Shown: positions 33,895 through 42,334, counted from the first letter of the stretch. The stretch: 64,000 nt of DNA from JAEVLT01 sp044598425 (GCA_044598425.1 CP172536.1:1736001-1800000); one strand, 5' to 3'. Translations and numbers: made by a program. Notes: generated by a model from the letters alone, not told the origin.

Positions 33895-34710
33895 GAAACG
33901 ATTGATACAATGATAGATTTCCTTTGGGCGTTCCTCAGGGATGGCATGGCCAGTATTTTTTAGAACGACGAGTTCAGCATTCGTCAGGTCGCTTTTCAAA
34001 CGTTCTCCGATCTCAAGCGGAACGGATTTATCCTGTTCACCCCATATCAGCAGGCAAGGGGTTTTGATTTGTTTCAGCTTTTCTGCAGGCAGGTCACCTT
34101 CACGGTGGCGAATCATACGCGTAAGAGCAGTGAAAATTTCCTTTGATAAAAAAGGCTCTAAATAGCCGCGAATCATTTCCTCATTAATTAAGTCATGATT
34201 AAATAGGGATTCCTGCAGATTCCTTTTTACGCCCGTGCGCTCGAGCCAGTACCTCACAAATAGAGGAAAGAAAGGGAGATAGCTAGTAAATATCAGCGGC
34301 CGTGCCGCCCTTTTTAAATAAGATGAACTGCAAAGCAAGATCGCTTTATCTGAAATTTGCGGGATCAAATGAAGGATATTTAGAACAATTTGTCCACCCA
34401 TTGAATGACCAATCAGTGCAATATTTTTAAGTTTAAACAAATCAATCAGTTTAATCACAGTTTGCGCCATATTTTTATAGGAATAGATAAATCGGCTCGA
34501 CTTTTCACTTTTTCCAAAAGGAGGGAGGTCGATCGTCAATATTTGAAAGTTCTGATGCAATAAAGGGATGAGATGACGAAAGGTAAAGGTAGAAGAAAGA
34601 AATCCATGCAGCAGGACGATTGTTTTTTCGGAAGCTGGGTTCGGATAGAACTCATAATAAACATTGATTTCATTTATGGATTGGTAGCCAGTTGATATGT
34701 GCTGATTCAT
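33883..34710 (-). CDS. Alpha/beta hydrolase
   Basis: This is a 275-residue alpha/beta hydrolase. The oxyanion region is VLLHGFLSSTFTFRHL, the nucleophile elbow is LIGHSMGGQIVLN, the acid lies in LIWGEQDKSVPLE and the His in NTGHAIPEERP. ATG at 34710 has GGGGTGA 7 bases upstream. The gene is divergent from the LysR regulator, which may control it. The substrate is unknown. Confidence 0.88.
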   Translation of the reverse strand: MNQHISTGYQSINEINVYYEFYPNPASEKTIVLLHGFLSSTFTFRHLIPLLHQNFQILTIDLPPFGKSEKSSRFIYSYKNMAQTVIKLIDLFKLKNIALIGHSMGGQIVLNILHLIPQISDKAILLCSSSYLKRAARPLIFTSYLPFFPLFVRYWLERTGVKRNLQESLFNHDLINEEMIRGYLEPFLSKEIFTALTRMIRHREGDLPAEKLKQIKTPCLLIWGEQDKSVPLEIGERLKSDLTNAELVVLKNTGHAIPEERPKEIYHCINRFLRS

Positions 34711-34883
34711 CTGATTTTCACCCCAAGCAAAATTTCTGAATCTAATGTACCCCAAAAATTTTTATTTTACTCCCAGGAATTAAAAGCGCGATTTCGAAGT
34801 TAGCCATTTGCTCTTTAATTATCGATCTAGACATTATATAATTTTAATGTAAATAATCGCATTTTAAGATGGAAGGTTTGCAA

Positions 34884-35792
34884 ATGGAATTACGACAGTT
34901 AGTTTATTTTATTGAAGTTGCGAAACAGGAGCATATTTCTGCCGCAGCAGAAACGTTGCATATAGCCCAGTCTGCGGTAAGCCGTCAAATTGGAAACTTA
35001 GAGGCGGAGCTTGGTGTACAGCTTTTGGAACGAGAAGGAAGAAACGTGAAGCTTACGCATATTGGCAAATTATTTGCGGAGCAAGCAGTGATTGCTTTAA
35101 AGGCAATCGATAATGCGAAACAGCTTGTGGATGAATACGTTGATCCGGAGCGCGGTACAATTCGCATTGGCTTTCCATCAAGCTTAGCCAGTAACACACT
35201 GCCGCGACTTATTACAGCTTTTAAAAAGGATCACCCTGATGTAAGTTTCCATTTACGTCAAGGCTCCTATAATTTTTTAATTGAAGCAGTTAAGAAACGG
35301 GAAATCGATATTGCGTTGATCGGACCTGTTCCCACTAAAGCTCCCGATATCCGTACAGATATTTTATTTTTGGAGAATGTGGTTGCTGTTTTGCCTTCGA
35401 CCCACCCTTTTGCTGATCAAAAGAGTTTACCCCTTCATTTATTATCACAGGATCCTTTTGTTTTGTTTCCTGAAGGGTTTGTTTTGCGAAAAATTGTCGA
35501 AGATGCCTGTTTGCAGGCGGGCTTTCGGCCGCTCATACCGTATGAAGGGGAAGACCTTGATGCTATAAAGGGGCTCGTTTCTGCGGGAATCGGTATTACA
35601 CTTTTACCCGAATTAATTCTTGAAGAAAATCTGCCAAATGGCACCGTAAAGGTAATGATTGACCACCCAAAGGTAAGGAGAACGGTTGGTATCATAACAC
35701 CTAAGTACCGTGAACTTTCACCTTCTGAAAAACTATTTTATGACTTTGTCACAAATTATTTTTCAGCACATTCCTTTTATTTAATGGACTAG
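34884..35792 (+). CDS. LysR-family transcriptional regulator (GltC-like)
   Basis: This is a 302-residue LysR regulator. The N-terminal winged helix-turn-helix (residues 1-60) reads MELRQLVYFIEVAKQEHISA and TLHIAQSAVSRQIGNLEAEL; the rest is a type 2 periplasmic-like effector domain. It resembles the GltC/YwbI branch. ATG 34884 follows GGAAGG. LysR proteins often act on the divergent neighbour, here the alpha/beta hydrolase; the 173-base gap between them holds T-N11-A type sequences but none stands out. Confidence 0.9.
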   Translation: MELRQLVYFIEVAKQEHISAAAETLHIAQSAVSRQIGNLEAELGVQLLEREGRNVKLTHIGKLFAEQAVIALKAIDNAKQLVDEYVDPERGTIRIGFPSSLASNTLPRLITAFKKDHPDVSFHLRQGSYNFLIEAVKKREIDIALIGPVPTKAPDIRTDILFLENVVAVLPSTHPFADQKSLPLHLLSQDPFVLFPEGFVLRKIVEDACLQAGFRPLIPYEGEDLDAIKGLVSAGIGITLLPELILEENLPNGTVKVMIDHPKVRRTVGIITPKYRELSPSEKLFYDFVTNYFSAHSFYLMD

Positions 35793-35833
35793 TAGGGGTC
35801 CAGGAACAACAGGCGGGTTACGAAATAATAGAC

Positions 35834-35869
35834 GGCGGCAATGGATATATAGAACTGCTGCCGCCTTTC
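35834..35869. terminator. Hairpin terminator between LysR and metallophosphoesterase genes
   Basis: The arms GGCGGCA (35834-35840) and TGCCGCC (35859-35865) are followed by TTTCATTT. It serves the converging genes on both sides. Confidence 0.6.
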
Positions 35870-35871
35870 AT

Positions 35872-36981
35872 TTATACATGAAAAGTTAATTGAATTTGAA
35901 TGATTTCAGATCTGCTGCCGATACGCAGAGGCGGCCCCCAGAATCCATAACCTGAGGATACAATCGCATGGAGCTGGTTTCTTTTCAAATAACCCCAATC
36001 CAATTCAAACACTCTTCTTGTAATGAGATGGTTTGGAGCCATTTGTCCCCGATGAGTATGACCTGACAAGAGTAAATCAACTTTATGCTGTTCTGCAAGG
36101 GCTAATTCGGTCGGCTGATGGTCCATCATCATAATAGGGCGGCTCGCATCAAGCTCGGAAATTAAATCTTTGATCGTCAATCTTTCCGAATCCGTCTTAT
36201 CTTTACGGCCAACAAGGTATAAACTATCGGCTATTTTCACCATTGTATCTTGTAAAATCGTAATGCCAATCCGTTCCATCTCCTGAACGAATTTTGGTAT
36301 AGCACCACCGTAATATTCATGATTCCCGAGGACACCGTACACCCCTAAAGGTGCAGATAATTCTTTCAGAATATCTCCCATGTTTTTACGTATGAAGGGC
36401 TCAGGATCATCATCAATAATATCTCCAGGCAGAAGAATCAAATCTGGCTTCAGTTTATTGATTTCTTTAACAAGCCGGCGCAGATGAGAAATTCCAGATA
36501 ATCTGCCAAAGTGCATATCGGAAGCCATCACAATCCGGAGGCGGGGAATATTAGCTTGTTTCGGGATTGCAATGGAGTATGATCGGATGACCGGGTTGTA
36601 AGCATTGTATGTTCCGTAAATAAAGATAAACGCTAAAATGACAAGTACAGCCGCGCCTGTCCAGATAACAGCCGTTTGCTTTGCAAGACCTGAAAAACGA
36701 AGCAGCCAAGCACTAAGATCTGCAATTGGCAGTAACAAGATAGAATATTGAAGAACCGCAAACCAATAGGCTCCAATGATTTTAAAAGTGGACAGTTTTT
36801 TGAACTCGTGGCCGATGATGTAAGAATAGGATACAAGCCCGGCAATCGAATAATAAATCCACTTAACCTCCAAGCCCAAGGCATTATGAAGCCAGATCCA
36901 TCCATTCCAGGCAATATAATAAACGAGAACGGAATAGAGCAAGAGCGCTACCGCCATTCGAAAAACAATTTTATGTTTCAC
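35872..36981 (-). CDS. Membrane-anchored metallophosphoesterase (YkuE/YpbG-like)
   Basis: This is a 369-residue protein with about four to five N-terminal membrane segments (to about residue 130) and a calcineurin-like phosphoesterase domain. Metal motifs are visible: ASDMHFG, LLPGDIIDDD, GNHEYYGG, MMDHQP and SGHTHRGQ. I take GTG at 36981 as start because GGAAGAGATG lies upstream; the frame continues to ATG 37032 without a site. Its substrate is not known; relatives act on undecaprenyl or other lipid phosphates or on nucleotides. Confidence 0.86.
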   Translation of the reverse strand: MKHKIVFRMAVALLLYSVLVYYIAWNGWIWLHNALGLEVKWIYYSIAGLVSYSYIIGHEFKKLSTFKIIGAYWFAVLQYSILLLPIADLSAWLLRFSGLAKQTAVIWTGAAVLVILAFIFIYGTYNAYNPVIRSYSIAIPKQANIPRLRIVMASDMHFGRLSGISHLRRLVKEINKLKPDLILLPGDIIDDDPEPFIRKNMGDILKELSAPLGVYGVLGNHEYYGGAIPKFVQEMERIGITILQDTMVKIADSLYLVGRKDKTDSERLTIKDLISELDASRPIMMMDHQPTELALAEQHKVDLLLSGHTHRGQMAPNHLITRRVFELDWGYLKRNQLHAIVSSGYGFWGPPLRIGSRSEIIQIQLTFHV

Positions 36982-37070
36982 CGTTCCACATCTCTTCCTA
37001 ATAAGTATCCCTTTTAAGTTGATTAATTGCATTATAGTTTGCCATCAAAAAAACTGCAAACAAAATAGAA

Positions 37071-37098
37071 GGGAGGAACTTCGTTGAAAGTTCCTCCC
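37071..37098. terminator. Hairpin upstream of the metallophosphoesterase gene
   Basis: The 11-base arms GGGAGGAACTT and AAGTTCCTCCC surround a short loop. On the minus strand it is followed by a T-rich run interrupted by other bases. It may end a transcript coming from 37193-37520. Confidence 0.45.
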
Positions 37099-37192
37099 CG
37101 GATCATCCAAATTCTTTTGCGATAAAAAAATCCCAGTTCTTAGTCAATCACCAATTGGCTGTTTCAATTCATTTTTCATAATGGATTATTAT

Positions 37193-37520
37193 TTAAAAGC
37201 TACGATGGGCTTTTCGGTAAACGTCTGTCAATATCCGCTGACTTTCCTGGTAATCCTGCTCACGCCGTTGTTCCACTTTCATTCTTACCTTGTGATTCCT
37301 GCGGTATACCTCAAAACCTACTCCATGAGCAATATGCATTGCTTTTTCCATTTCACTCGTATAACTTAGTTGTAAAAGACTGATAACAAATCCATCCCTT
37401 CGTGTTATTTTGTAGCACGGTTTTAATCGTACCATGCATATTAGTTTGCAACAAATCTAAAAAAACAGAAGATTCTTTCGTTTTACAAGCAATTTTGGAG
37501 GCTCGCGAAAATAACTCCAT
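37193..37520 (-). pseudogene. Small gene with a probable one-base frameshift
   Basis: Two overlapping minus-strand frames join into one plausible protein if a single base is removed near 37400, in the G run of AACACGAAGGGATGG. The first part reads MELFSRASKIACKTKESSVF and the second DGFVISLLQLSYTSEMEKAM, ending RILTDVYRKAHRSF. I do not recognise the family. No good ribosome site is seen before ATG 37520. It could be a decayed gene, a sequencing error, or no gene at all. Apart from this, 36982-37656 holds only the hairpin at 37071. Confidence 0.3.
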
Positions 37521-37656
37521 GATGCTTAAAATAATGGCAAAATGCTCGAAATAAGAGCTTATATTGCTACGATTACCCATAAAAACGAAATTGCAAGCTT
37601 AAATAATAGCAAAATGATTTGCTTTACTGTAAAAAGAAACAAAGAGGTGAAAAAAG

Positions 37657-37752
37657 TTGTTTAAACTGATTGATGCTCATATCCATTTAGAGAAGTATAA
37701 TGATGAAGAAATTCAATCCATAATGACTAATTCACAATTCAAAATACAATGA
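37657..37752 (+). pseudogene. TatD-like hydrolase, N-terminal remnant
   Basis: A TTG start with AGAGGTGA upstream opens a 31-codon frame beginning MFKLIDAHIHLEKYNDEEIQ. DAHIHL is the first metal-binding motif of TatD/amidohydrolase proteins of about 255 residues. The frame stops at 37750 and nothing similar follows, so only the 5' end remains. Confidence 0.6.
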
Positions 37753-37789
37753 AATTTTATCAGCTAAATGAAGAAATAAACGGATAAAA

Positions 37790-37818
37790 GCGGGTGTCAT
37801 CTTCGGCACCCGCTTTTT
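37790..37818. terminator. Hairpin terminator
   Basis: Arms around AAAAGCGGGTG and CACCCGCTTTTTT with a 10-base loop form a strong terminator. It touches the stop of the minus-strand gene at 37818 and also follows the TatD remnant. Confidence 0.8.
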
Positions 37819-38111
37819 TAAGAAGGGGCCTTTCTACTCAAGGCTTGTTTTGCTACGTGTTGGTCCTTTCGGCGAACATAGAAATCTACTTGCTTGTGAT
37901 CAATGATCGTTCTCTGTCCAGGCGGCCGATCCCAATCAATCACTATCTTTGTGAAAAATTTAACTTCGCTTAAGCGCAGATTTTCTGTAACTTTAAAGCA
38001 TTCTTCATCTGTAAAAGTGGTAGCCACTAAACACCAATTCCTGTTAAACCAGATTAAATAAAATGAATAGAGAACGACAACGACTATGACTGTAATCCAA
38101 ATAAAAGTCAT
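37818..38111 (-). CDS. Small membrane-anchored protein of unknown function
   Basis: This is a 97-residue protein with one N-terminal membrane segment (about residues 3-22, ITVIVVVVLYSFYLIW) and a basic, probably cytoplasmic domain. The ATG has the strong site AGGAGGGG 8 bases upstream, and a strong terminator ends it, so it looks like a real gene. I do not recognise the family. Confidence 0.7.
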   Translation of the reverse strand: MTFIWITVIVVVVLYSFYLIWFNRNWCLVATTFTDEECFKVTENLRLSEVKFFTKIVIDWDRPPGQRTIIDHKQVDFYVRRKDQHVAKQALSRKAPS

Positions 38112-38325
38112 ATTTTGTCCCCTCCTATAGGTTAATGTCTAATTTAGTAATATGTATTAGGCGACAAAAAGTGCTTATTCCATTGGAAAACAAATTCAGG
38201 ATACAAACTTTATTCCAATTGAAATATTTTTATGATAAAAAAAATAATAAATTTACAAACAAAAATATTTGAATTATTCAAAAATTGTTTGTATAATAGA
38301 AAAAAGCTCAAGGAGTTGATTTCCA

Positions 38326-38520
38326 TTGGAAAAGAATTTAGTGAATTCAAAACAACAGCCGGATGAAAACCAGGATTCTCTATTTGCTGAAATGGTGTTA
38401 AATAACGCCTTGCTTGATTTTCGAAGGGATAAAATTCTAAAGGAAATCGACCAGTCCCTGCAAACAAGAAATAAGGAGCAATTCTTACGTCTAACAGAGG
38501 AATTAAAAAAAATATCTTAA
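38326..38520 (+). CDS. IDEAL-domain protein
   Basis: This is a 64-residue protein made almost only of an IDEAL domain, seen as ALLDFRRDKILKEIDQSLQT and EQFLRLTEELKKI. The start is TTG 38326, with AAGGAG 9 bases upstream. IDEAL domains occur in small Bacillus proteins, including the C-terminus of ComK-region and YpiB-type proteins; their molecular job is poorly known. A strong terminator follows. Confidence 0.8.
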   Translation: MEKNLVNSKQQPDENQDSLFAEMVLNNALLDFRRDKILKEIDQSLQTRNKEQFLRLTEELKKIS

Positions 38521-38535
38521 TTTTAAAATTTTATA

Positions 38536-38581
38536 AAAATCCCTATTCCTTCCAATTAGCGAATAGGGATTTTGTTTTTTA
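38536..38581 (+). terminator. Rho-independent terminator of the IDEAL gene
   Basis: The arms AAAATCCCTATTC (38536-38548) and GAATAGGGATTTT (38561-38573) form a perfect 13-base stem, followed by GTTTTTT. Confidence 0.88.
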
Positions 38582-38613
38582 TACTATCAGAATTTATATC
38601 TTAACTTCGATAA

Positions 38614-38761
38614 CTGTCTAGCGCAAGCGCCTATCGGCTAGCGTACTTCGTCCTTCTCCCTACGATAAGTCAACATCGGCTCGCTACGCTCACCGTGTTT
38701 CCTTTATCTCAGTCGAAGGGCTTCCAGTCCGTACGCCGATGACCAAGGGCGCTCCCGCATT
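38614..38761. repeat. Probable dispersed Bacillus intergenic repeat
   Basis: The block begins CTGTCTAGCGCAAGCGCCTA and contains TTTATCTCAGTCGAAGGGCT and CCAGTCCGTACGCCGATGAC, ending CCAAGGGCGCTCCCGC. From memory, this mosaic (TGTCTAGC..CAGCGCC...CTCAGTC.AAGG..TTCCAGTCCGTACG) is a very common GC-rich intergenic repeat in Bacillus and Geobacillus relatives. Its GC content is visibly higher than that of the flanks. It codes for nothing. Only one copy lies in the window. The rest of 38521-38938 shows no gene. Confidence 0.6.
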
Positions 38762-38896
38762 TGATTTAGTGTGTACTTGGTGGTAATTCCAACTAAAAAC
38801 GGGCCAAGAATGGCTGCAAATTTATACAAAAAGGGAAAACAACTGTCGTGATGAGTAAAGAGTAGGCGGAGTTTGCCCAATCGACTGCCCGGTGTA

Positions 38897-38932
38897 AAAA
38901 AAGCCTACTCATTTTAATGAATAGACTTTTTA
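38897..38932. terminator. Imperfect hairpin terminator of the GIY-YIG gene
   Basis: AAAAAGCCTACTCATT pairs with AATGAATAGACTTTTT with two mismatches. It lies just beyond the stop of the minus-strand GIY-YIG gene and has A/T runs on both sides, so it can work on either strand. Confidence 0.55.
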
Positions 38933-38938
38933 GGAACA

Positions 38939-39313
38939 TTATTTATAGAACACTTTATCGATATTGTACTTGGCTTGCAGTTTGTTGATGATATAGGTTT
39001 CGTAAATTTCCCTTTCCATCGGATCTTCCACAATTGCAACAGCAATTTTATAGACTTCGTCACGGTGCAATTTAATTGGTGAAACGGAATCCTCAAAGTG
39101 TTTTTTTACTCTTGGACGCAACTTTCGGGCTTTACCGACAAATAATAGTTCATCATCGGCATTGAAAAAGAAGATGATTCCGCCTTTATCCCGCGGGATT
39201 CGATGATAATCGGTAAAGCCATACTCACTGCTGATCACAGCTTCAATTTTTTCGCCTAACTGTCGTTGCTTCGTTAAAACAACATCTAGATTTGGTATTT
39301 CGATTTTTATCAT
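38939..39313 (-). CDS. GIY-YIG domain nuclease-like protein
   Basis: This is a 124-residue protein with a GIY-YIG nuclease-like core in the UvrC N-terminal style: GGIIFFFNADDELLFVGKAR, LRPRVKKHF and the Glu-containing PMEREIYETYIINKL. The first signature, normally GVYxF..., reads GGIIFFF, so catalysis is uncertain. Such proteins are often labelled nucleotide excision repair endonuclease in Bacillus. ATG at 39313 has AGGAAGTGA upstream. Confidence 0.8.
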   Translation of the reverse strand: MIKIEIPNLDVVLTKQRQLGEKIEAVISSEYGFTDYHRIPRDKGGIIFFFNADDELLFVGKARKLRPRVKKHFEDSVSPIKLHRDEVYKIAVAIVEDPMEREIYETYIINKLQAKYNIDKVFYK

Positions 39314-39569
39314 TTTTTTCACTTCCTATTCTGCTATTGATGGTAACATATGTTTGCGATGGAAGCCACTAAATAGTAGGTGAGATTGAATCGAGAGAGG
39401 GGAATTAATGCTATTTTTGCGATTTTTGATCCGTTAAACAGTTGGATGTTCATTTTATTAAAAAAAGGCATAAGATCCATCTTCTTTTCTCATCTGTAAA
39501 TTAGATTATACAGAAATGATGGATTTTATAATTTTTACTATAAAAATATTATGTAAACTTAATTAAAAT

Positions 39570-39600
39570 AGAGAAGGCCTCAAAGGAAGAGGCCCCTAGA
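39570..39600 (-). terminator. Terminator of the permease gene
   Basis: On the minus strand, GGGGCCTC and GAGGCCTT form a short GC-rich stem followed by TCTCTATTTT just after the permease stop. The gap 39314-39569 shows no gene. Confidence 0.6.
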
Positions 39601-39601
39601 T

Positions 39602-40936
39602 TTAACTTGCTTTTGAAAGTTTGGTCTGTTGTTTCTTCTTCTGTAAAAATACGTAAACAGGGATGCCGATAAGAGCGATACAAATGGACAACAATGCATC
39701 TACTGGTTTGCTGATTAAAGTACTTCCAACGATATAGATCGCTCCGATCACAGCAACAATCGGTGTGATCGGGAATAAAGGAACTTTGTAAAGATTTTCT
39801 TTGCCTGCTTGGCGTTTTCTTAATAAAAATACGGCATAAAATGCAAGTCCGTAGAATAGAAAGACGGCAAAGATTGCAATATCCGAGAGACGATCAGGGT
39901 TTCCGATCAGCATCATTAAAACAGCGATTGTAAGCTGAAGAAAAGTCGCCCCGATAGGAGTTTTATATTTTGAATGGATAAAGGAAAGCAGTTTGGCTCC
40001 TGGTAGCAATTCACTCCTTGCCATCGCAAAGGTAATTCTCGGGAATGTCAAAACCTTTCCATTTAAACAGCCAAAAATAGAAATCATGATGCCAATCGTA
40101 ATTAAATTACCGCCAATTTTCCCAAAAAGCAGAACAGCAGCCGTGCTGGCAGCATTCGTTCCCAGTTTGACAATTTCTTTCGCTGGTAAGACGTGAAGCA
40201 TCGCGATATTAACCGTTAAATAAGCGGCAATGACAATTAAAATGCCAGAAATGATCGCGCGCGGCAGCGTCTTACTCGGATTTTTCATTTCACCGGCCAT
40301 GTAGCCGACGTTCATCCAGCCGTCATATGCCCATAACGTTGCCAGAACTGCAGCTCCCATGCTAAAAGTAGTGCTTGCCCCGCTTGACATATGCAAAATT
40401 GGAGTATCTCCTTTAAAGATTCCAAAAACGGCGATTAAAACAATCGGAATAAGTTTTCCAATAGTTGAAATATTCTGAATGAATCCGCCATACTGTGTTC
40501 CAAGTAAATTCAAGGCACCAAGAAATAGGATTGTTATGATTCCAATAATAATTTTACTATTTTCTGAAAAACCAAAAAAACTGGCGACAAGGGAACCAAA
40601 ATATAAACCGAGAGCTCCCATCAAAGCTGGACCATAGACAAGAGTTTGCACCCAGCCGCACAAAAATCCCCAAAACTTACCGTACACTTCTTCGATATAG
40701 GCATACAAGCCGCCTGTTCGCGGAATTTTAACGCTGACTTCTGCGATCGTTAAACCACTTGCAAGGGTAATGATCCCGCCGATTACCCATGCCAAAAGAG
40801 CATAGGTCGAATTGCCTGTGGAAGAAATGACGACTCCCGGCTTCATAAAGATGCCTGACCCTATCACGGTTCCGACCACTAACGATACCGCCACAGTAAA
40901 ACCGATATTTTTCTGTAAGTTTACTTCCCTTTTCAT
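39602..40936 (-). CDS. APC/LAT-family amino acid permease (SteT-like Ser/Thr exchanger)
   Basis: This is a 444-residue amino acid transporter with twelve predicted helices. The unwound helix 1 motif is VVGTVIGSGIFMKPG, and IPRTGGLYAYIEEVYGKFWG follows helix 3, both typical of the LAT-like branch with B. subtilis SteT. ATG 40936 has AGAGGTGG 8 bases upstream; the frame is open to 40957. It is a single-gene unit with its own terminator. The gap 40937-41232 upstream holds a terminator and no gene. Confidence 0.89.
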   Translation of the reverse strand: MKREVNLQKNIGFTVAVSLVVGTVIGSGIFMKPGVVISSTGNSTYALLAWVIGGIITLASGLTIAEVSVKIPRTGGLYAYIEEVYGKFWGFLCGWVQTLVYGPALMGALGLYFGSLVASFFGFSENSKIIIGIITILFLGALNLLGTQYGGFIQNISTIGKLIPIVLIAVFGIFKGDTPILHMSSGASTTFSMGAAVLATLWAYDGWMNVGYMAGEMKNPSKTLPRAIISGILIVIAAYLTVNIAMLHVLPAKEIVKLGTNAASTAAVLLFGKIGGNLITIGIMISIFGCLNGKVLTFPRITFAMARSELLPGAKLLSFIHSKYKTPIGATFLQLTIAVLMMLIGNPDRLSDIAIFAVFLFYGLAFYAVFLLRKRQAGKENLYKVPLFPITPIVAVIGAIYIVGSTLISKPVDALLSICIALIGIPVYVFLQKKKQQTKLSKAS

Positions 40937-41090
40937 GCTGCTGTCCACCTCTAACACACAATTGTATATTGATTCTTTAATTGATTATAACATAAAAATT
41001 ATCTTAAAATATTTTTTAGAATAATTAATCTTTTTCATTTTCCGTATAAAAGATTTTAAGTTGTCGAAATTCGTTCGTGTTTTAAGATAA

Positions 41091-41128
41091 AAAAGGGTGT
41101 GTTCCTACTCGAACACACCCTTTTTTTA
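41091..41128. terminator. Strong bidirectional-looking terminator
   Basis: The 14-base arms AAAAGGGTGTGTTC and GAACACACCCTTTT are followed by T on the + strand and flanked by A on the other side. It most likely ends the minus-strand gene at 41233-41526. Confidence 0.8.
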
Positions 41129-41232
41129 ATAAATCGGTTTAAGCGTCAAATGCGTTATTGTTTTTTCCGTGTATTAAAAAATGTAAGCATTTCTTAGTCA
41201 TACTTCAAGCAGTCTAAAGGAGTGGTTACCTG

Positions 41233-41526
41233 TTAAACATCTTTCGCTTCAACAATTGGCAATCCTGTAGAGGTATGTTCATTCACCCAGTTAAGCGATG
41301 TACTCGAAACAGACGGCCAATTCTGAATTCGATCTTTGTGCTGTTCAATCCAGCTCATACAATATTGGGGATCAAGATTATATTCGAGACATTGGGATAA
41401 AAACGATTGAATGGTTTCTTCGTTAACATGTTCCCAAGAACCGCACGTGTTCCTCCAGATGTTTTCCATTTTAGCTTGAATCGAGACCGAATTGATAAAA
41501 TTCGAAAAACCATTTTGCGATTCCAT
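41233..41526 (-). CDS. Hypothetical protein, 97 residues
   Basis: I do not recognise this protein. It is acidic and Trp/Cys-containing (CGSWEHVNEETIQSFLSQCL, DPQYCMSWIEQHKDRIQNWP) without a signal peptide or membrane segment. GGAGG lies 5 bases before the ATG and a strong terminator lies downstream, so it is probably a gene. It is divergent from the CstR operon and shares its 150-base intergenic region, which may hint at a link with sulfur stress. Confidence 0.65.
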   Translation of the reverse strand: MESQNGFSNFINSVSIQAKMENIWRNTCGSWEHVNEETIQSFLSQCLEYNLDPQYCMSWIEQHKDRIQNWPSVSSTSLNWVNEHTSTGLPIVEAKDV

Positions 41527-41617
41527 CTTATCCTCCTTATTGACTACTTCATCTTAAAAAAGTACAGTAACTAGTATGTCCAAAAGAATTGTTTCAAAAC
41601 AGGCAATGAAATTATCC

Positions 41618-41646
41618 TTTACAAAATACCCCTCTAGGTATAAAAT
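41618..41646 (+). promoter_or_regulatory. Promoter with CstR-type operator upstream of the cstR operon
   Basis: TTTACA (41618-41623), 17 bases and TAAAAT (41641-41646) form a promoter. The dyad ATACCCCTCTAGGTAT (41626-41641) fills the spacer. A bound repressor would block RNA polymerase, so cstR would be autoregulated. Confidence 0.72.
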
Positions 41647-41679
41647 GAACTTGTACTTTACATCGGAGGTTCAAGCAGA

Positions 41680-42057
41680 ATGCTCATTCTCTTTTTGATC
41701 TTACTTATCATGGTTGGAATTGATCTTTTCAAAAGATATATACCGGTTCGTGGTATTTCTGCTGTGTCGGAAGACAGGATTCACGATGACGCAATACTTT
41801 TGGACTTAAGGGATTACCAAACAACGTATAAATGTCCAATTTGTCATTCCGTAAATATTCCTTTTGCTTATTTAAAACGATATTATCGAGAAATTCCTGC
41901 TAGAAAGATTATCGTACTTGCTTCAGACACAGTTGAGAAAAATTTAGCGATCCGCTTTTTAATAAAGAAGAAATTTGAAATAGGGGGCTTCATGGTCATC
42001 AGTGAAAAAAGGGGTGAAAAACAATGGAATATGATAAGCAAACAAAAAATCGTTTAA
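41680..42057 (+). CDS. Membrane-anchored, catalytically degenerate rhodanese-like protein
   Basis: This 125-residue protein has one N-terminal membrane segment (residues 1-15) followed by a rhodanese-like fold: DDAILLDLRDYQTT, NIPFAYLKRYYREIP and KIIVLASDTVEKNLAIRFLI. At the place of the catalytic Cys loop (CxxGxRS) it reads ASDTVEKN, so no persulfide can form there. A CPICH pair sits elsewhere, just after the first strand-helix. Its end overlaps cstR by 34 bases, so the two are translated together. A role as sensor, sulfur docking partner or regulator accessory is inference. Confidence 0.75.
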   Translation: MLILFLILLIMVGIDLFKRYIPVRGISAVSEDRIHDDAILLDLRDYQTTYKCPICHSVNIPFAYLKRYYREIPARKIIVLASDTVEKNLAIRFLIKKKFEIGGFMVISEKRGEKQWNMISKQKIV

Positions 42058-42284
42058 AACGCGTGGAAGGACAAGTTCGCGGGATTTTAAGGATGATGGA
42101 AGAGAACCAGGATTGCGAAAAGGTGATTAACCAATTATCTGCTGTATGTTCCGCGATTAATCGTACAATTGGTGTGATTGTAACTGAAAACCTCAAGATG
42201 TGTCTGCAAGCCCAGAATGAAAATGAAAGCAATACAGACGAGCTAGTGAAAGAAGCCATTAAACTGTTAGTAAAAAGTCGATGA
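42024..42284 (+). CDS. cstR: CstR, CsoR-family persulfide-sensing repressor
   Basis: This is an 86-residue all-helical DUF156 repressor. The DNA-contact region is RLKRVEGQVRGILRMMEE. Cys31 (in NQDCEKV) and Cys60 (in ENLKMCL) are at the two positions used by CstR to form a di- or trisulfide when it meets persulfides. The His that CsoR copper sensors need near the second Cys is absent (ENLKMC), which argues against copper. AAAGGGGTGA precedes the ATG. It corresponds in position and content to B. subtilis yrkD. Dyads fitting this family occur at its own and several nearby promoters. Confidence 0.9.
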   Translation: MEYDKQTKNRLKRVEGQVRGILRMMEENQDCEKVINQLSAVCSAINRTIGVIVTENLKMCLQAQNENESNTDELVKEAIKLLVKSR

Positions 42285-42291
42285 AAAATGG

Positions 42292-42334
42292 TTGACAGAA
42301 ATTTTTTTGTCGGTTAATATACCCCTAAGGGTAT
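42292..42334 (+). promoter_or_regulatory. Promoter with CstR-type operator before the rhodanese operon
   Basis: TTGACA (42292-42297), 17 bases and TAATAT (42315-42320) make a near-consensus SigA promoter. The perfect dyad ATACCCCTAAGGGTAT (42319-42334) overlaps the -10 box. A weaker dyad, ATACCCTAACGAGGTAT, follows at 42381-42397. The leader to the first gene is long (about 190 bases) and holds an inverted repeat CAATATTT/AAATATTG at 42459-42483. Confidence 0.8.

Noticed and set aside
42024..42284. CsoR copper sensor
   Set aside because: The His that follows the motif in copper sensors is missing and no copper transporter or chaperone gene is near; the Cys31/Cys60 pair and sulfur genes indicate CstR.
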